Program-made: the position numbers and the translations under genes
From: a virus
IMG/VR virus record: IMGVR_UViG_3300045119_000159
Location: 1 to 58,837 of that record
Strand: one strand, 5' to 3'
Length of the DNA stretch: 58,837 bases
Notes under the pieces: model-generated
Told to the model about the DNA's origin: nothing
Databases searched by the model: none
The model's input: the letters and a program-made list of their open reading frames with translations, nothing else
Part shown: positions 13,182 to 21,749 of the stretch, piece by piece
Numbering within the stretch: the first letter of the stretch is position 1
Layout of the letters: every line of letters begins with the position of its first letter

Positions 13182-13841
13182 TTAGACGTGGACCCTACGC
13201 CTGAAAACGTTGGCAAACAATCCTACCAGCGCGATCAGCACCCCGATCGCGAGAACAACCCACCCGAACATTTCATTCTGTCCCACGCTCTTACCAGAGA
13301 GGTCAGCCCTCGACTGAACGAGGGTCTTGACATCCTGCAACAGCGCGGCCAGAGCCGGATCGGCGGCGCTAGAGCGGCCTCGCGTCTCATTGGCGTACTG
13401 CTCCAACTTGGTCACTCGTTCCGACATATCACGGGCGTTCTGGTCTATCTTCAGTCCAAGGTCCGTCTTCAGTTCTTTCAGTTGGCTCGCCAGCAGCAAT
13501 GTCGATGAATCCTGGTTCGCCCGAATGACACGGGCCAGTTCCAGGTCGAACGTCAGCTTCTGCGCCGCGAGTTGGTCGATGCGACGTGTCTCGGCGTCGC
13601 GCGCCGCGTTCTGGAACCTGGTATCAGCGTCTCTAATTTCTATGTATCGTTTGGTTACTTCGGCAGCGAGATCATCGATACGTTTGACTGCGGCGATGAC
13701 GAGATCGAGAACGTTCTTGGTCGGGTCGATGGTTTGGTTACCATGCGAATCGACAGGTATGCCGGGCGCTGGCTGGGGGTATTGCCCCCACGCGGGACCG
13801 ATCAGAAGCGCAAGGACAATGAGTATGCGGGCCAGCATCAT
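13182..13841 (-). CDS. Exported coiled-coil protein with C-terminal membrane anchor
   Basis: 219 residues. Signal-like N-terminus (MMLARILIVLALLIGPAWGQ), a long charged helical stretch with heptad character (VIAAVKRIDDLAAEVTKRYI ... DQLAAQKLTFDLELARVI ... MSERVTKLEQYANETRG), then a C-terminal membrane helix (FGWVVLAIGVLIALVGLFAN) and basic tail. The bulk of the chain would therefore lie in the periplasm with the C-terminus anchored in the inner membrane. First gene of the lysis cassette; a spanin-like or envelope-disrupting role is plausible, not proven. Confidence 0.7.
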   Translation of the reverse strand: MMLARILIVLALLIGPAWGQYPQPAPGIPVDSHGNQTIDPTKNVLDLVIAAVKRIDDLAAEVTKRYIEIRDADTRFQNAARDAETRRIDQLAAQKLTFDLELARVIRANQDSSTLLLASQLKELKTDLGLKIDQNARDMSERVTKLEQYANETRGRSSAADPALAALLQDVKTLVQSRADLSGKSVGQNEMFGWVVLAIGVLIALVGLFANVFRRRVHV

Positions 13842-13860
13842 TCGCCCCTCAAGCAGCCAA

Positions 13861-14112
13861 TCATTCCTTGTTGACCGCCTCGATCCGCTCCGCTTCAATC
13901 TCTTTTATGCGGTCGGAAATGGTGTCAGCATCATCAGCGGCCATCTCGCGCAGCTTTGGTTCAGGCTTCGGCTTTTCGTGATCGTGATCGTCGCGCTCAA
14001 CGCATTGACGCTCGCCAAAATCATTGCCATTGTTCGGCCCCGGTACAGCGCCGCAGTAAAGGCAGCGCCCTCCCGGACCACGCGCCTCGCTATGCTCACG
14101 CACCTTTGCCAT
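13861..14112 (-). CDS. Small zinc-ribbon-like protein
   Basis: 83 residues with one CLYCGAVPG knuckle and another Cys later (RQCVERDDHDHEKPK), then an acidic coiled-coil tail (DTISDRIKEIEAERIEAV). ATG 14112 has GGGAGGG upstream. It opens the lysis operon downstream of the signal-peptide cluster; no known function. Confidence 0.65.
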   Translation of the reverse strand: MAKVREHSEARGPGGRCLYCGAVPGPNNGNDFGERQCVERDDHDHEKPKPEPKLREMAADDADTISDRIKEIEAERIEAVNKE

Positions 14113-14140
14113 CCAACCCTCCCAACTGGAGAGAAGACCT

Positions 14141-14299
14141 ATGAATATCGATCTGACAAAAGAGGAACTAGAGCGCATCTGCAAGCGGGTCAGGCACCGG
14201 GCGCGCGACGAGTTGGACTACCGGATCATCTCCAGGCTTGAGGTGCGCCTTGAGAACTTCTCCGACACGGAAGACGCCGCCTCAATGCACCATCGCTGA
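14141..14299 (+). CDS. Possible 52-residue charged helical protein
   Basis: Plus-strand frame divergent from the zinc-ribbon gene and convergent with the 1672-residue gene. GGAGAG precedes ATG 14141. The product is a charged helix (TKEELERICKRVRHRARDEL ... ISRLEVRLENF). No family; evidence is the frame and the ribosome-binding site. Confidence 0.45.
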   Translation: MNIDLTKEELERICKRVRHRARDELDYRIISRLEVRLENFSDTEDAASMHHR

Positions 14300-17200
14300 G
14301 ATTGGCGCTGACGACGAGGGCGGCGGAGTACTGCACCCGCTGCCACCAAACGTCGTCTGAAAGGCATTTTTCGGACCAGCTTGGTAATACGCCCCAAGCG
14401 AGCTGTAACCAAAGTATGTTTGATAGTAATTCCACCTCGCATCAGCCTTCGCCATGACAGGTGCCATGCCGGTAACGCAACTAGCCAGCATTGCGTTCAT
14501 CGCGCCATGTCCGCTTGTGAGATATCCTTGTGGACCAGGATAATCAACCCAATACCCGATGGGCGCGTTGGCAGGCACGGAGTAGAAATCATAGATACCG
14601 GGGTGCGATGGATCTGACGTGTCAGTAGTATCGACGGCAGTTCCGCCACGCGTCGTCGCCAGATTGAACGAGTTGTAGTTCCCCTTGATCGAGGCAACAC
14701 CAGGATCAACGGCTATCGGGCAGGTAAAATGCGTTCCATCGGTAATGGTACAGGTGAGATTAACTCCTCCGATCCCGGCAGGGGAGCTACCGATGGCCGA
14801 ATTGCCGCTGATGCCGACCTTTCTGGTTCCGGACATGCCGTGCGCGGAACAGGTCTGAAACGTCTCCGTTCCTGATGACCAACTCATGCCGCAGATCGTG
14901 CCTGCGTGCATGTTGACGGCGTAGTACGCCTGGTGGACCTGCAATCCTCCCGGTGCCTTACTATTATTGAAACCTACAAAAGATACCCAATTGAACTTGT
15001 CGCCGTTGGCTGGGTTCCATGACTGGCCGCCAGGGGTTTGCCCCCCATACACGCTGTAGTCCGAGACCCCAAGAGCAAATGTTCCCGGCGAACCTGTCAA
15101 CCATTCTATCGGATGCGCTCCAACATCGGTCGCTATTCCACCATAGTAGTCGTCCGAGTCGATCGGGTTACTTATTATGTTAAATGAGCCGCTCGCCGGA
15201 CTAGCAGAGGCAACCTGCGGGAACGTAGCCGTAGTTGGACCCGTCCGCGTTAGAGTGACCGGCGTATTGGTATAGCCTGCTATTTGCGGTGTACCAGTCT
15301 CGCCCGTGAACATATTATCGCCACCGGTCTGTGTCAGGGTAGCTATGCCCCCAGCCCAAGTGGCGTTGACGCTTAAGAGACCGCCCCCAATGTTGTTGGT
15401 ATCGTAGGTTGATTCTCCGATAGCATACAGCGGATAATCAGTCCCAAACGTCGAGACGATATGCTGCCAGAACGTACTCTGACAGTTCATCAAAGTGAGA
15501 GCGTTGGCATCCTCATCATTGTTGTAGGCGTTCACCAGAACATTCATCATGTAGAACTGGTGGAACTGCCCACGATTGGTCCCGGTTGCCGTGTCCCATA
15601 AGCAGTTCGTGGCCGCGTAGCTATTTTGAAACGGGATGGCAGCGACAGGAAGAGCCGTGGATGCCTGCTGTTGGGCATGAAGATACGCCCCGATCTGTGT
15701 ACCTGCCGGATCGCTGTCAGGCCACCACGCATCGGCATCAGTGAGAGCGCGAAGGCTCCACGCCTGGAGCCGCATCCCCCAGCCGCTTATGTATGTGACG
15801 ACTCCGTAATAATCACTACCGTGAAACCCGATGGCGTTCCGATCTGTCGGGATCTGCCCAGAAATCGCATGGTTAGCGAACTCCATAGCCAGATCGAGAT
15901 ACTGCGGCTCACCTGTCATCAGATAAGCGCAGCTCGCGATGTCAGGCATATGTGAGAAGTCGGAGGTCCACGCATAGCGCGTTGCCAGACCGTGCGCGGG
16001 CGCGGTGAAACCCGACTGCCGCAGAACCTCGCCACCCCACTGAACCGTAGTTGCCGTTGAAGCTGGCATTCCGGTGTAAGAGTTGGCCGGATTACCAAGA
16101 TGAACTGGCCCGCGCGTCGCGAAGTCCCGCATATTAATCGAGAAGTTATTGGCCGATAGACCTATGCTCCGAATGGTCTTGTCATCGTTCAGGCTATGGT
16201 TATAGAAGGCCCGTGCACACCACGTAGTCCGGACCCCGATGCTGTCCCGCTCCCCCCCCTGGTTGAGTTGCTTTAGATATGGACCCTTCGACATATTGTT
16301 ATAGGCCAGGGTTCCGCCAGTGCCAGACCAAGTGCTGGGGTTTGGATCAGGAGGTGGCGATAGACTCATATTGTAGGGAGGCCAGACGTGTGTTGACTGG
16401 TCATAGGTAGGGTTGCCCTTGACGATGATCGGCGCGTCCGTCGCGGCTGTTCCCGGCACGTAGGCGTAGCGACCATCTGCCCCGGCAGTCCACAGCGTCC
16501 CAAAGTGCGGCAGCAACAACATCGGCTGAAAGGTAAAGGTGCCAGTCCCGCCATCGACGTTGCTTGGTAAATCACCCATATTACAAGTACTGAACTGCAT
16601 CCCCGTTGGGAAACTCTCGATGCAATAGACCGTGTTCGTCGAGAGGCCAGTGGGCAACGAGCCGCCGCCATTCGGGAACACATATCCCGTCAGCATGCAT
16701 TGCTGCGTGTCACCGCCACAATCGTTGTACGAGGCTGGTGTCGTTGTGGTCCAGGACCAACTGCCGATCCAGTTCGACGCAGTAATTGTCAGCGGGTTCG
16801 AGCCCTGTGGGAACGGCGGCGTAATCGTGGTCGGGCCAGCGCCATACTGGATGTTGAACGCCGAGAGACCGCGCCAATCCTTCGCTGGCGTGTCGTGGTT
16901 GTACCAAGGCTGCGTTAGGCGTCCGAGCACTCGATAGCCTGCCACACCACCACTCGCATCGAGAACCTGCTGGACGTACCAGTAGACTTCCATCTGCCCA
17001 TGTGCGGTGCCCGACTGCTCCACATGCGTCAGGATGCGATAGACCCTTCCACCCCCACCGTCGCCGTAATTGACCACCTCAACGTTGCGGGCATCGTTGG
17101 CGAGCTTCGCGTCCCAGCTTCCGGTCAGGCCGAAACTCGCTCCTTGACCTGTGATGTTCATCTGAATCAGCGCAGCGTAGAGCTGTGTCGGCGTTAGGCC

Positions 17201-19300
17201 CGAGGCCGCCGGGGCAGACCCGCCGTTGAACACGTTCGCGCTGACACACGCCACCGGAACCGCCTTCGGGAACGGCCCCGGCAGCACCCCCGCCATCTTC
17301 ATCGTGCCGTCAGACCAGTGCCGGATGTTGATAAAGGTCGCGGGCCACGGTGTCCCATCCAACGCCTGGAGTTGTGGGTACTGCCCCGCCGGGATGTCAC
17401 CCTTCTTGAACTCCAGCGGGAACATCGGCGGCGAGGGCGTGTTCGCCGTGACCGTGGAGCCGGAGGTCGAGCAGAGACTGATCGTGTTGACCACCGCTCC
17501 GGGTGCGCCAGCGCGGAACTGCGCCGGGCCAAGATCGAAGGTTGGAGAACGGGTTGACCCGAACATATCCTTCGTATTGTTTAAGTTCATTGAGGGGAAG
17601 CCGAATGCACTTTGCACATAACTAACCCCCAACCCACGTACAGGACTGCCCGCCACCAGCCGGGGATTGGTCGCCGCATCCACGAACGTCGCCGCCGCGC
17701 TCTGACTGAATAAGCTACTCGCTCCGCCAAATACCTGTCCAGTGAGGGCGACTGAAAGATATGGATCGGTGAAACTGGGGTTCGTGCTGGAGTTGGGCAG
17801 ATCGGTGGCGTTGTTGCTGGTCTGCCCCGTATTCCAGGTCGCAAAACAAGGAGTGTTTATGGCGACCTGATTTACCCAGCCGAAATACAGACTGTTGTTG
17901 AATGCCTTGGTAGCGCTGGACGTTCCCTGCACGTCGCCACACAGCGAAATATGCGCCGTTCTGTTGGCCCCGCTACCAAGCGAGATGTACGTCGTGTTGT
18001 AAACGAACCCGTTATATTTCCAGTAACTACCCGACGCGCCGACCGCATTGCTGCGATTGATGATGAGGTTGTTTCCGGATGTATTATATGCGTCCGCTCC
18101 GAAGGTGGTTGGACCGTCGCTGTCGAGGATCGAATTAGTCGCATTCTGTGAGTTATTGTGGCACCCCTCTAATCCACCGAAAGCAGGACTTGTCCCTCCT
18201 GTCGATTTGAGTTGCAGCCCGTCGAGCCAGACAAAGGTGTCGCAGCCAAAAACCGCGTCCTGGCCCACTCCGAGAATAGTGACTCCTTTGGTCTGATCTA
18301 TCGCGAGCGGATCGCTGGAGGCTAGATTATCCCGGAAGCTCTCACCCGCTGCCGGCACGATACGCACAGTCTGGTTGTCAAATCCAAACCCGCAGCCGGT
18401 CGTGTCCATCGTCTGACTGATAGTGCCAATGCAGAAGTTGGCATTGTCACCGACACGAGAGCTATGATAGTTGACACTTATCGGATTGGCCTCGTCTCCA
18501 ACACCGCCAGTATATGTTTGGGTGGCGAATCCTCCGTGCCAGGTCGTTATTGTCATCTGCACGTTTGAAACAATCTGCGCTCCTCGCCCAACAGACGGGT
18601 CACCGATAGTCGGATAGAGACTCTGTAGTTGATGTGGCAAGGCGCTGGCATGGGTGGCGTCCGAGGTATAGGGGATCTTGGCAACCGCGACCCAAGAACA
18701 ACCGCCGTCTGCCACAGATGAACCTGGAGTTGTCGGGCCAGGACCACTCGATGCCGCCACACATTTGAACGGTGCCGAGCCAGAATTAAACACATGCCCG
18801 CACACTCCGAAAACGTTGGTGTCCCAATAGCACTGCCGCCAAGCCCACCCGGCATTGACGACGATCTGCTCCTGCCAGTAGCACCCTGGCTGCGGGTTGC
18901 TGTCGTTCGTACAGGTGCCAACATTAGGTTGCCACTGTACTGGATCGTCCCACAGCGGCGAACTGAGCGTGATGTAATCGACCTTGACCAGACATTTCCA
19001 AGTTGCACCCCCATCAGTTATTCCGGTGCTCGGGCAGGACGAGATCGTCGGCTGGCTGCCGGCGCTGGTTCCTGCTGTCGTCAGTTCCAGCAGATATAAG
19101 GCCGAGCCATTGGTGTAGGCGGGAGTTCCACCCGGCGTCAGGCCCGGCCCAGCCAGTACGCGATCCCCTAGATGCCCGACATGGGTGTAGCTATGCGATG
19201 ACTGCCACGCAGGCGCGTTGGCGACGTTGAAGCTATAGGTGAAGGCGAGAGCCGGCGATGCACCGAGCGCGAACAGCAGTGCCAGGATGATACGCTTCAT
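14282..19300 (-). CDS. Giant secreted receptor-binding/depolymerase-like protein (1672 residues)
   Basis: Signal peptide MKRIILALLFALGASPALAF at the N-terminus. Residues of about 25-600 look like a beta-rich, possibly right-handed beta-helix region with many spaced cysteines (SSCPSTGITDGGATWKC; GTCTNDSNPQPGCYW). Residues of about 1090-1330 resemble the (alpha/alpha) toroid of polysaccharide lyases and related enzymes (SDFSHMPDIASCAYLMTGEP ... GWGMRLQAWSLRALTDAD). The C-terminus is variable and Gly/Ser/Pro-rich. It is the last gene of seven with signal peptides and is directly coupled to the previous one. It could be the main host-glycan-binding or -cleaving fibre, or a truly secreted depolymerase. 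No catalytic site can be assigned by eye. Confidence 0.75.
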   Translation of the reverse strand: MKRIILALLFALGASPALAFTYSFNVANAPAWQSSHSYTHVGHLGDRVLAGPGLTPGGTPAYTNGSALYLLELTTAGTSAGSQPTISSCPSTGITDGGATWKCLVKVDYITLSSPLWDDPVQWQPNVGTCTNDSNPQPGCYWQEQIVVNAGWAWRQCYWDTNVFGVCGHVFNSGSAPFKCVAASSGPGPTTPGSSVADGGCSWVAVAKIPYTSDATHASALPHQLQSLYPTIGDPSVGRGAQIVSNVQMTITTWHGGFATQTYTGGVGDEANPISVNYHSSRVGDNANFCIGTISQTMDTTGCGFGFDNQTVRIVPAAGESFRDNLASSDPLAIDQTKGVTILGVGQDAVFGCDTFVWLDGLQLKSTGGTSPAFGGLEGCHNNSQNATNSILDSDGPTTFGADAYNTSGNNLIINRSNAVGASGSYWKYNGFVYNTTYISLGSGANRTAHISLCGDVQGTSSATKAFNNSLYFGWVNQVAINTPCFATWNTGQTSNNATDLPNSSTNPSFTDPYLSVALTGQVFGGASSLFSQSAAATFVDAATNPRLVAGSPVRGLGVSYVQSAFGFPSMNLNNTKDMFGSTRSPTFDLGPAQFRAGAPGAVVNTISLCSTSGSTVTANTPSPPMFPLEFKKGDIPAGQYPQLQALDGTPWPATFINIRHWSDGTMKMAGVLPGPFPKAVPVACVSANVFNGGSAPAASGLTPTQLYAALIQMNITGQGASFGLTGSWDAKLANDARNVEVVNYGDGGGGRVYRILTHVEQSGTAHGQMEVYWYVQQVLDASGGVAGYRVLGRLTQPWYNHDTPAKDWRGLSAFNIQYGAGPTTITPPFPQGSNPLTITASNWIGSWSWTTTTPASYNDCGGDTQQCMLTGYVFPNGGGSLPTGLSTNTVYCIESFPTGMQFSTCNMGDLPSNVDGGTGTFTFQPMLLLPHFGTLWTAGADGRYAYVPGTAATDAPIIVKGNPTYDQSTHVWPPYNMSLSPPPDPNPSTWSGTGGTLAYNNMSKGPYLKQLNQGGERDSIGVRTTWCARAFYNHSLNDDKTIRSIGLSANNFSINMRDFATRGPVHLGNPANSYTGMPASTATTVQWGGEVLRQSGFTAPAHGLATRYAWTSDFSHMPDIASCAYLMTGEPQYLDLAMEFANHAISGQIPTDRNAIGFHGSDYYGVVTYISGWGMRLQAWSLRALTDADAWWPDSDPAGTQIGAYLHAQQQASTALPVAAIPFQNSYAATNCLWDTATGTNRGQFHQFYMMNVLVNAYNNDEDANALTLMNCQSTFWQHIVSTFGTDYPLYAIGESTYDTNNIGGGLLSVNATWAGGIATLTQTGGDNMFTGETGTPQIAGYTNTPVTLTRTGPTTATFPQVASASPASGSFNIISNPIDSDDYYGGIATDVGAHPIEWLTGSPGTFALGVSDYSVYGGQTPGGQSWNPANGDKFNWVSFVGFNNSKAPGGLQVHQAYYAVNMHAGTICGMSWSSGTETFQTCSAHGMSGTRKVGISGNSAIGSSPAGIGGVNLTCTITDGTHFTCPIAVDPGVASIKGNYNSFNLATTRGGTAVDTTDTSDPSHPGIYDFYSVPANAPIGYWVDYPGPQGYLTSGHGAMNAMLASCVTGMAPVMAKADARWNYYQTYFGYSSLGAYYQAGPKNAFQTTFGGSGCSTPPPSSSAPISAMVH

Positions 19301-19866
19301 TATTTGGTTCCCAAGACCGCAGTTGCGCTAGTGGTGCCGTTGGGGTTGGTACACGTCAGCTTGAACGACGTTATTCCGGGCGGGGGGGTAAACGATTGAA
19401 TGCCAAACTTGGAGCCGCCTGTAGTGAAATTATCCCCCGTGCAATTGTCGGCGTTATCAGTCATCCAGAATGCGGTTGCGGGTGGTGACTCTACTCTGAA
19501 CCCAAGGATGACGGGTAGCGGTGTCGGTGGAGACGAAAGCGGAGGCGGGTTCTGCAGCCCCGGATCGCTCGTCATAGCCCATGCAGCTCCGGTGAGCACC
19601 CACCACTGACTGTATGTGTTGAGGACGTACATCTTGCCGCCGTTGGCGACTTCGAGTTTAACGCCAGCCCCGCCCGCAGCAGGCAGCTGGTTATTGAGCA
19701 TGATGACGTTGCCGCCATTGGCGACGGCGGTGCCGAATGTCCAGGTTCCCGCCGCAGTAACGAGGTGGCCCCCACTAGCAACCGTGATGGTCGTGCCGTC
19801 AGGAGAGTTCTGTGCCCATGCCGAAACCGGCAGCAGCAGTAGTAAGGCTAAGAGTAGCTTTCTCAT
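19300..19866 (-). CDS. Secreted fibre-associated protein, signal peptide
   Basis: 188 residues: signal peptide MRKLLLALLLLLPVSAWAQ, then beta-rich repeats (GTTITVASGGHLVTAAGTWT; VANGGKMYVLNTYSQWWVL) and a C-terminal Ig-like segment with one Cys pair (DNCTGDN; KLTCTNPNG). The stop overlaps the start of the 1672-residue gene. Possibly a small fibre or adaptor; no enzyme motif. Confidence 0.72.
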   Translation of the reverse strand: MRKLLLALLLLLPVSAWAQNSPDGTTITVASGGHLVTAAGTWTFGTAVANGGNVIMLNNQLPAAGGAGVKLEVANGGKMYVLNTYSQWWVLTGAAWAMTSDPGLQNPPPLSSPPTPLPVILGFRVESPPATAFWMTDNADNCTGDNFTTGGSKFGIQSFTPPPGITSFKLTCTNPNGTTSATAVLGTK

Positions 19867-19876
19867 GTGGTGCATC

Positions 19877-20839
19877 CTAATACCCGCCATTCGTCCGCAT
19901 GTTGCTGGTGAGCGCCGCCCCGCTGGACGAGGTGTCGGCAGTGTAAACCGCCATTTGGAGAAAGCTGGCCGTCAGCGTTCGAGCGGAGGAGTCATTGCAT
20001 ATATTCAAACCTAAACTAGAGAAAGCAACATTTGTACCGACCGTCCCGGTGGCGGTTGATCCATTGATCGACATAGTGCCCGTCCCGCCACTCACTGGTT
20101 GAGTGCCGATCATCGAGTAGAACGTTCCGACACTGACGGCCGGTGGGGCGACGAGAGTCGTTCCGGCGTTGTAGATTGCGTCTATGGTGGCGTTGGAGAA
20201 GCCGAGAGTCGGACCTGGGGACGCCGCATCAAAGGCTGGCCCCGCACTCATCAATGGGCCGTAAACACCAGCAGTCGAAACATCGACCCTTACCGCTGCA
20301 AGCATCGAGGTGGGTTGGGCGTTGCCTGGAAAGTCACCGTTGGCTGTGTGTGTTGTTCCAGTACATTTGAGGGCGGGAATAGTCCCGATAGCATTGGGGA
20401 TAAAATAAAGATACTTGCCCGTGGCCGATACCATATTACAAAGAACTGTGCCGCCGCCACAGTAATTCCCCGCACTACCATCAGTATACGCGATATGAAC
20501 CAAGCAGGCATCCACCCCCGGCGTCGAACCGCAGGGATTGCCTCCTCGCGTCTGCGTGCTTGACACGATACCGGTCGTTGCGTCTGATACCGCGTCGGCG
20601 CAGTTGCCCTCGGCGGTATCGCACAGGTTGAGCATCGCCTGGCCGCGTGTGGCGGCGCTACAAGCAATCGTGCCCCAACAACCCTTGGCCCCAGGCAGCA
20701 CATCTAGGATGCCCTGGAAGCCACCACCGCCACCGCCACCGCCCTTGGTCCCCGGACCCGGCCACGGCATTCCAACTTGGGCCAGCGCGATCCCAATTGG
20801 CAATAAAACGGCAGCGATTGTGAGAAGTATTCTCCTCAT
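19877..20839 (-). CDS. Secreted cysteine-rich fibre-like protein
   Basis: 320 residues: signal peptide MRRILLTIAAVLLPIGIALA, a Gly-rich hinge (eight Gly in a row near residue 35), then a beta-rich domain with ten cysteines in close pairs (GCWGTIAC; NLCDTAEGNC; PCGSTPGVDAC), as in disulfide-bonded extracellular proteins. The ATG overlaps the preceding stop by 4 bp. The C-terminal half resembles phage fibre beta-sandwiches with no enzyme signature. Likely a receptor-binding or fibre-cap protein. Confidence 0.72.
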   Translation of the reverse strand: MRRILLTIAAVLLPIGIALAQVGMPWPGPGTKGGGGGGGGFQGILDVLPGAKGCWGTIACSAATRGQAMLNLCDTAEGNCADAVSDATTGIVSSTQTRGGNPCGSTPGVDACLVHIAYTDGSAGNYCGGGTVLCNMVSATGKYLYFIPNAIGTIPALKCTGTTHTANGDFPGNAQPTSMLAAVRVDVSTAGVYGPLMSAGPAFDAASPGPTLGFSNATIDAIYNAGTTLVAPPAVSVGTFYSMIGTQPVSGGTGTMSINGSTATGTVGTNVAFSSLGLNICNDSSARTLTASFLQMAVYTADTSSSGAALTSNMRTNGGY

Positions 20840-21564
20840 CGAACGACCCGCCAGTTAAGTGTGATAGCGCCAGGGGTCACTGAGGAACTCGTGTTGTTAC
20901 AAACCTTGAAATTTACGTTGTTTGAGGTCGGATAAGCGATGATGGTCAGCATCCCCGCTGTCGCTGGGATGTACCCGGTGACTCCTGTTGGATCGCCATT
21001 GAACGATGCCACGACAACATCGGTCGATGCAGCGCCAGTGGCCGACGTGGTGACGACCGTCGCGCAGGTGGCGGAGGTTATCGCGCCAGTGCCGAGAGCG
21101 GATGTCCCAGATGCTACTACCGCCGAACTAGGGGCACCCAAACTCAAATCTACCGTTACGGTGGAGCTGCCGGCAGCCGTCGCGAGCGCTCGCCCGATGA
21201 CCTGTGAAGAGGCGGGACGGGTTGCCCCCGCATCATGGCAGGCACCAGCAGTTGTGGCTGAATTGGTAACGTAATGCCCGGCTGTGATCGCCGTGGCATC
21301 GAAGACGCAGTTGACTTTACCAATCTTGGCAACCAGCGCATTGCCAGTCGTACCTGCGCCCGCATAGACGATCCCGGCAATATCATCAACATCCGTCGTG
21401 GCGGCGATAATCGCAGTAGAGGGGGCACCGGTCAGCTTCGCCAGCTTGTTGATAGTGGTGCCGGTGCCGGCCTCGTTAGCAATGTCAATAACAGCTTGCG
21501 CCATCGCCGGAGTGGCGGAAAGCAGCGCTCCAACCAGGAGCGCCCCGAGTAGTTTAATTTTCAT
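20836..21564 (-). CDS. Secreted fibre/decoration-like protein
   Basis: 242 residues: signal peptide MKIKLLGALLVGALLSATPA, then a beta-rich domain (KLTGAPSTAIIAATTDVDDI ... GNALVAKIGKVNC). The C-terminal part (ITLNWRVVR end) is Ser/Thr/Ala-rich. Four cysteines, two near each end. Overlaps both neighbours by 4 bp. The early part resembles capsid- or tail-decoration modules of phages, but here it is exported. Confidence 0.7.
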   Translation of the reverse strand: MKIKLLGALLVGALLSATPAMAQAVIDIANEAGTGTTINKLAKLTGAPSTAIIAATTDVDDIAGIVYAGAGTTGNALVAKIGKVNCVFDATAITAGHYVTNSATTAGACHDAGATRPASSQVIGRALATAAGSSTVTVDLSLGAPSSAVVASGTSALGTGAITSATCATVVTTSATGAASTDVVVASFNGDPTGVTGYIPATAGMLTIIAYPTSNNVNFKVCNNTSSSVTPGAITLNWRVVR

Positions 21565-21749
21565 AGGTTTGCTCCTAGATTAAGAACAACGACCGTCCCG
21601 CCGTTGACCACGATTAAACCGTTCGGAGTTGGCGCAACCGTTGGCGGACCACCTACAGCGCCCACATAAAAGTAAGTGAATTGCGCCCAAGCCTGCGGAG
21701 CAGCAGAAATAGCCACCATCATGATGAGCAAAGCGATGTATCTCATCAC
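21561..21749 (-). CDS. Small secreted protein in the fibre operon
   Basis: 62 residues: signal peptide MMRYIALLIMMVAISAAPQA, then a short beta-rich mature part (FTYFYVGAVGGPPTVAPTPN; GLIVVNGGTVVVLNLGANL). ATGA overlaps on both sides. Possibly a small fibre connector or an assembly factor. Confidence 0.65.
   Translation of the reverse strand: MMRYIALLIMMVAISAAPQAWAQFTYFYVGAVGGPPTVAPTPNGLIVVNGGTVVVLNLGANL

Noticed and set aside
13327-14241. 304-codon plus-strand frame in the lysis region
   Set aside because: Antisense to the coiled-coil membrane protein and the zinc-ribbon gene; Ser/Arg-rich low complexity.
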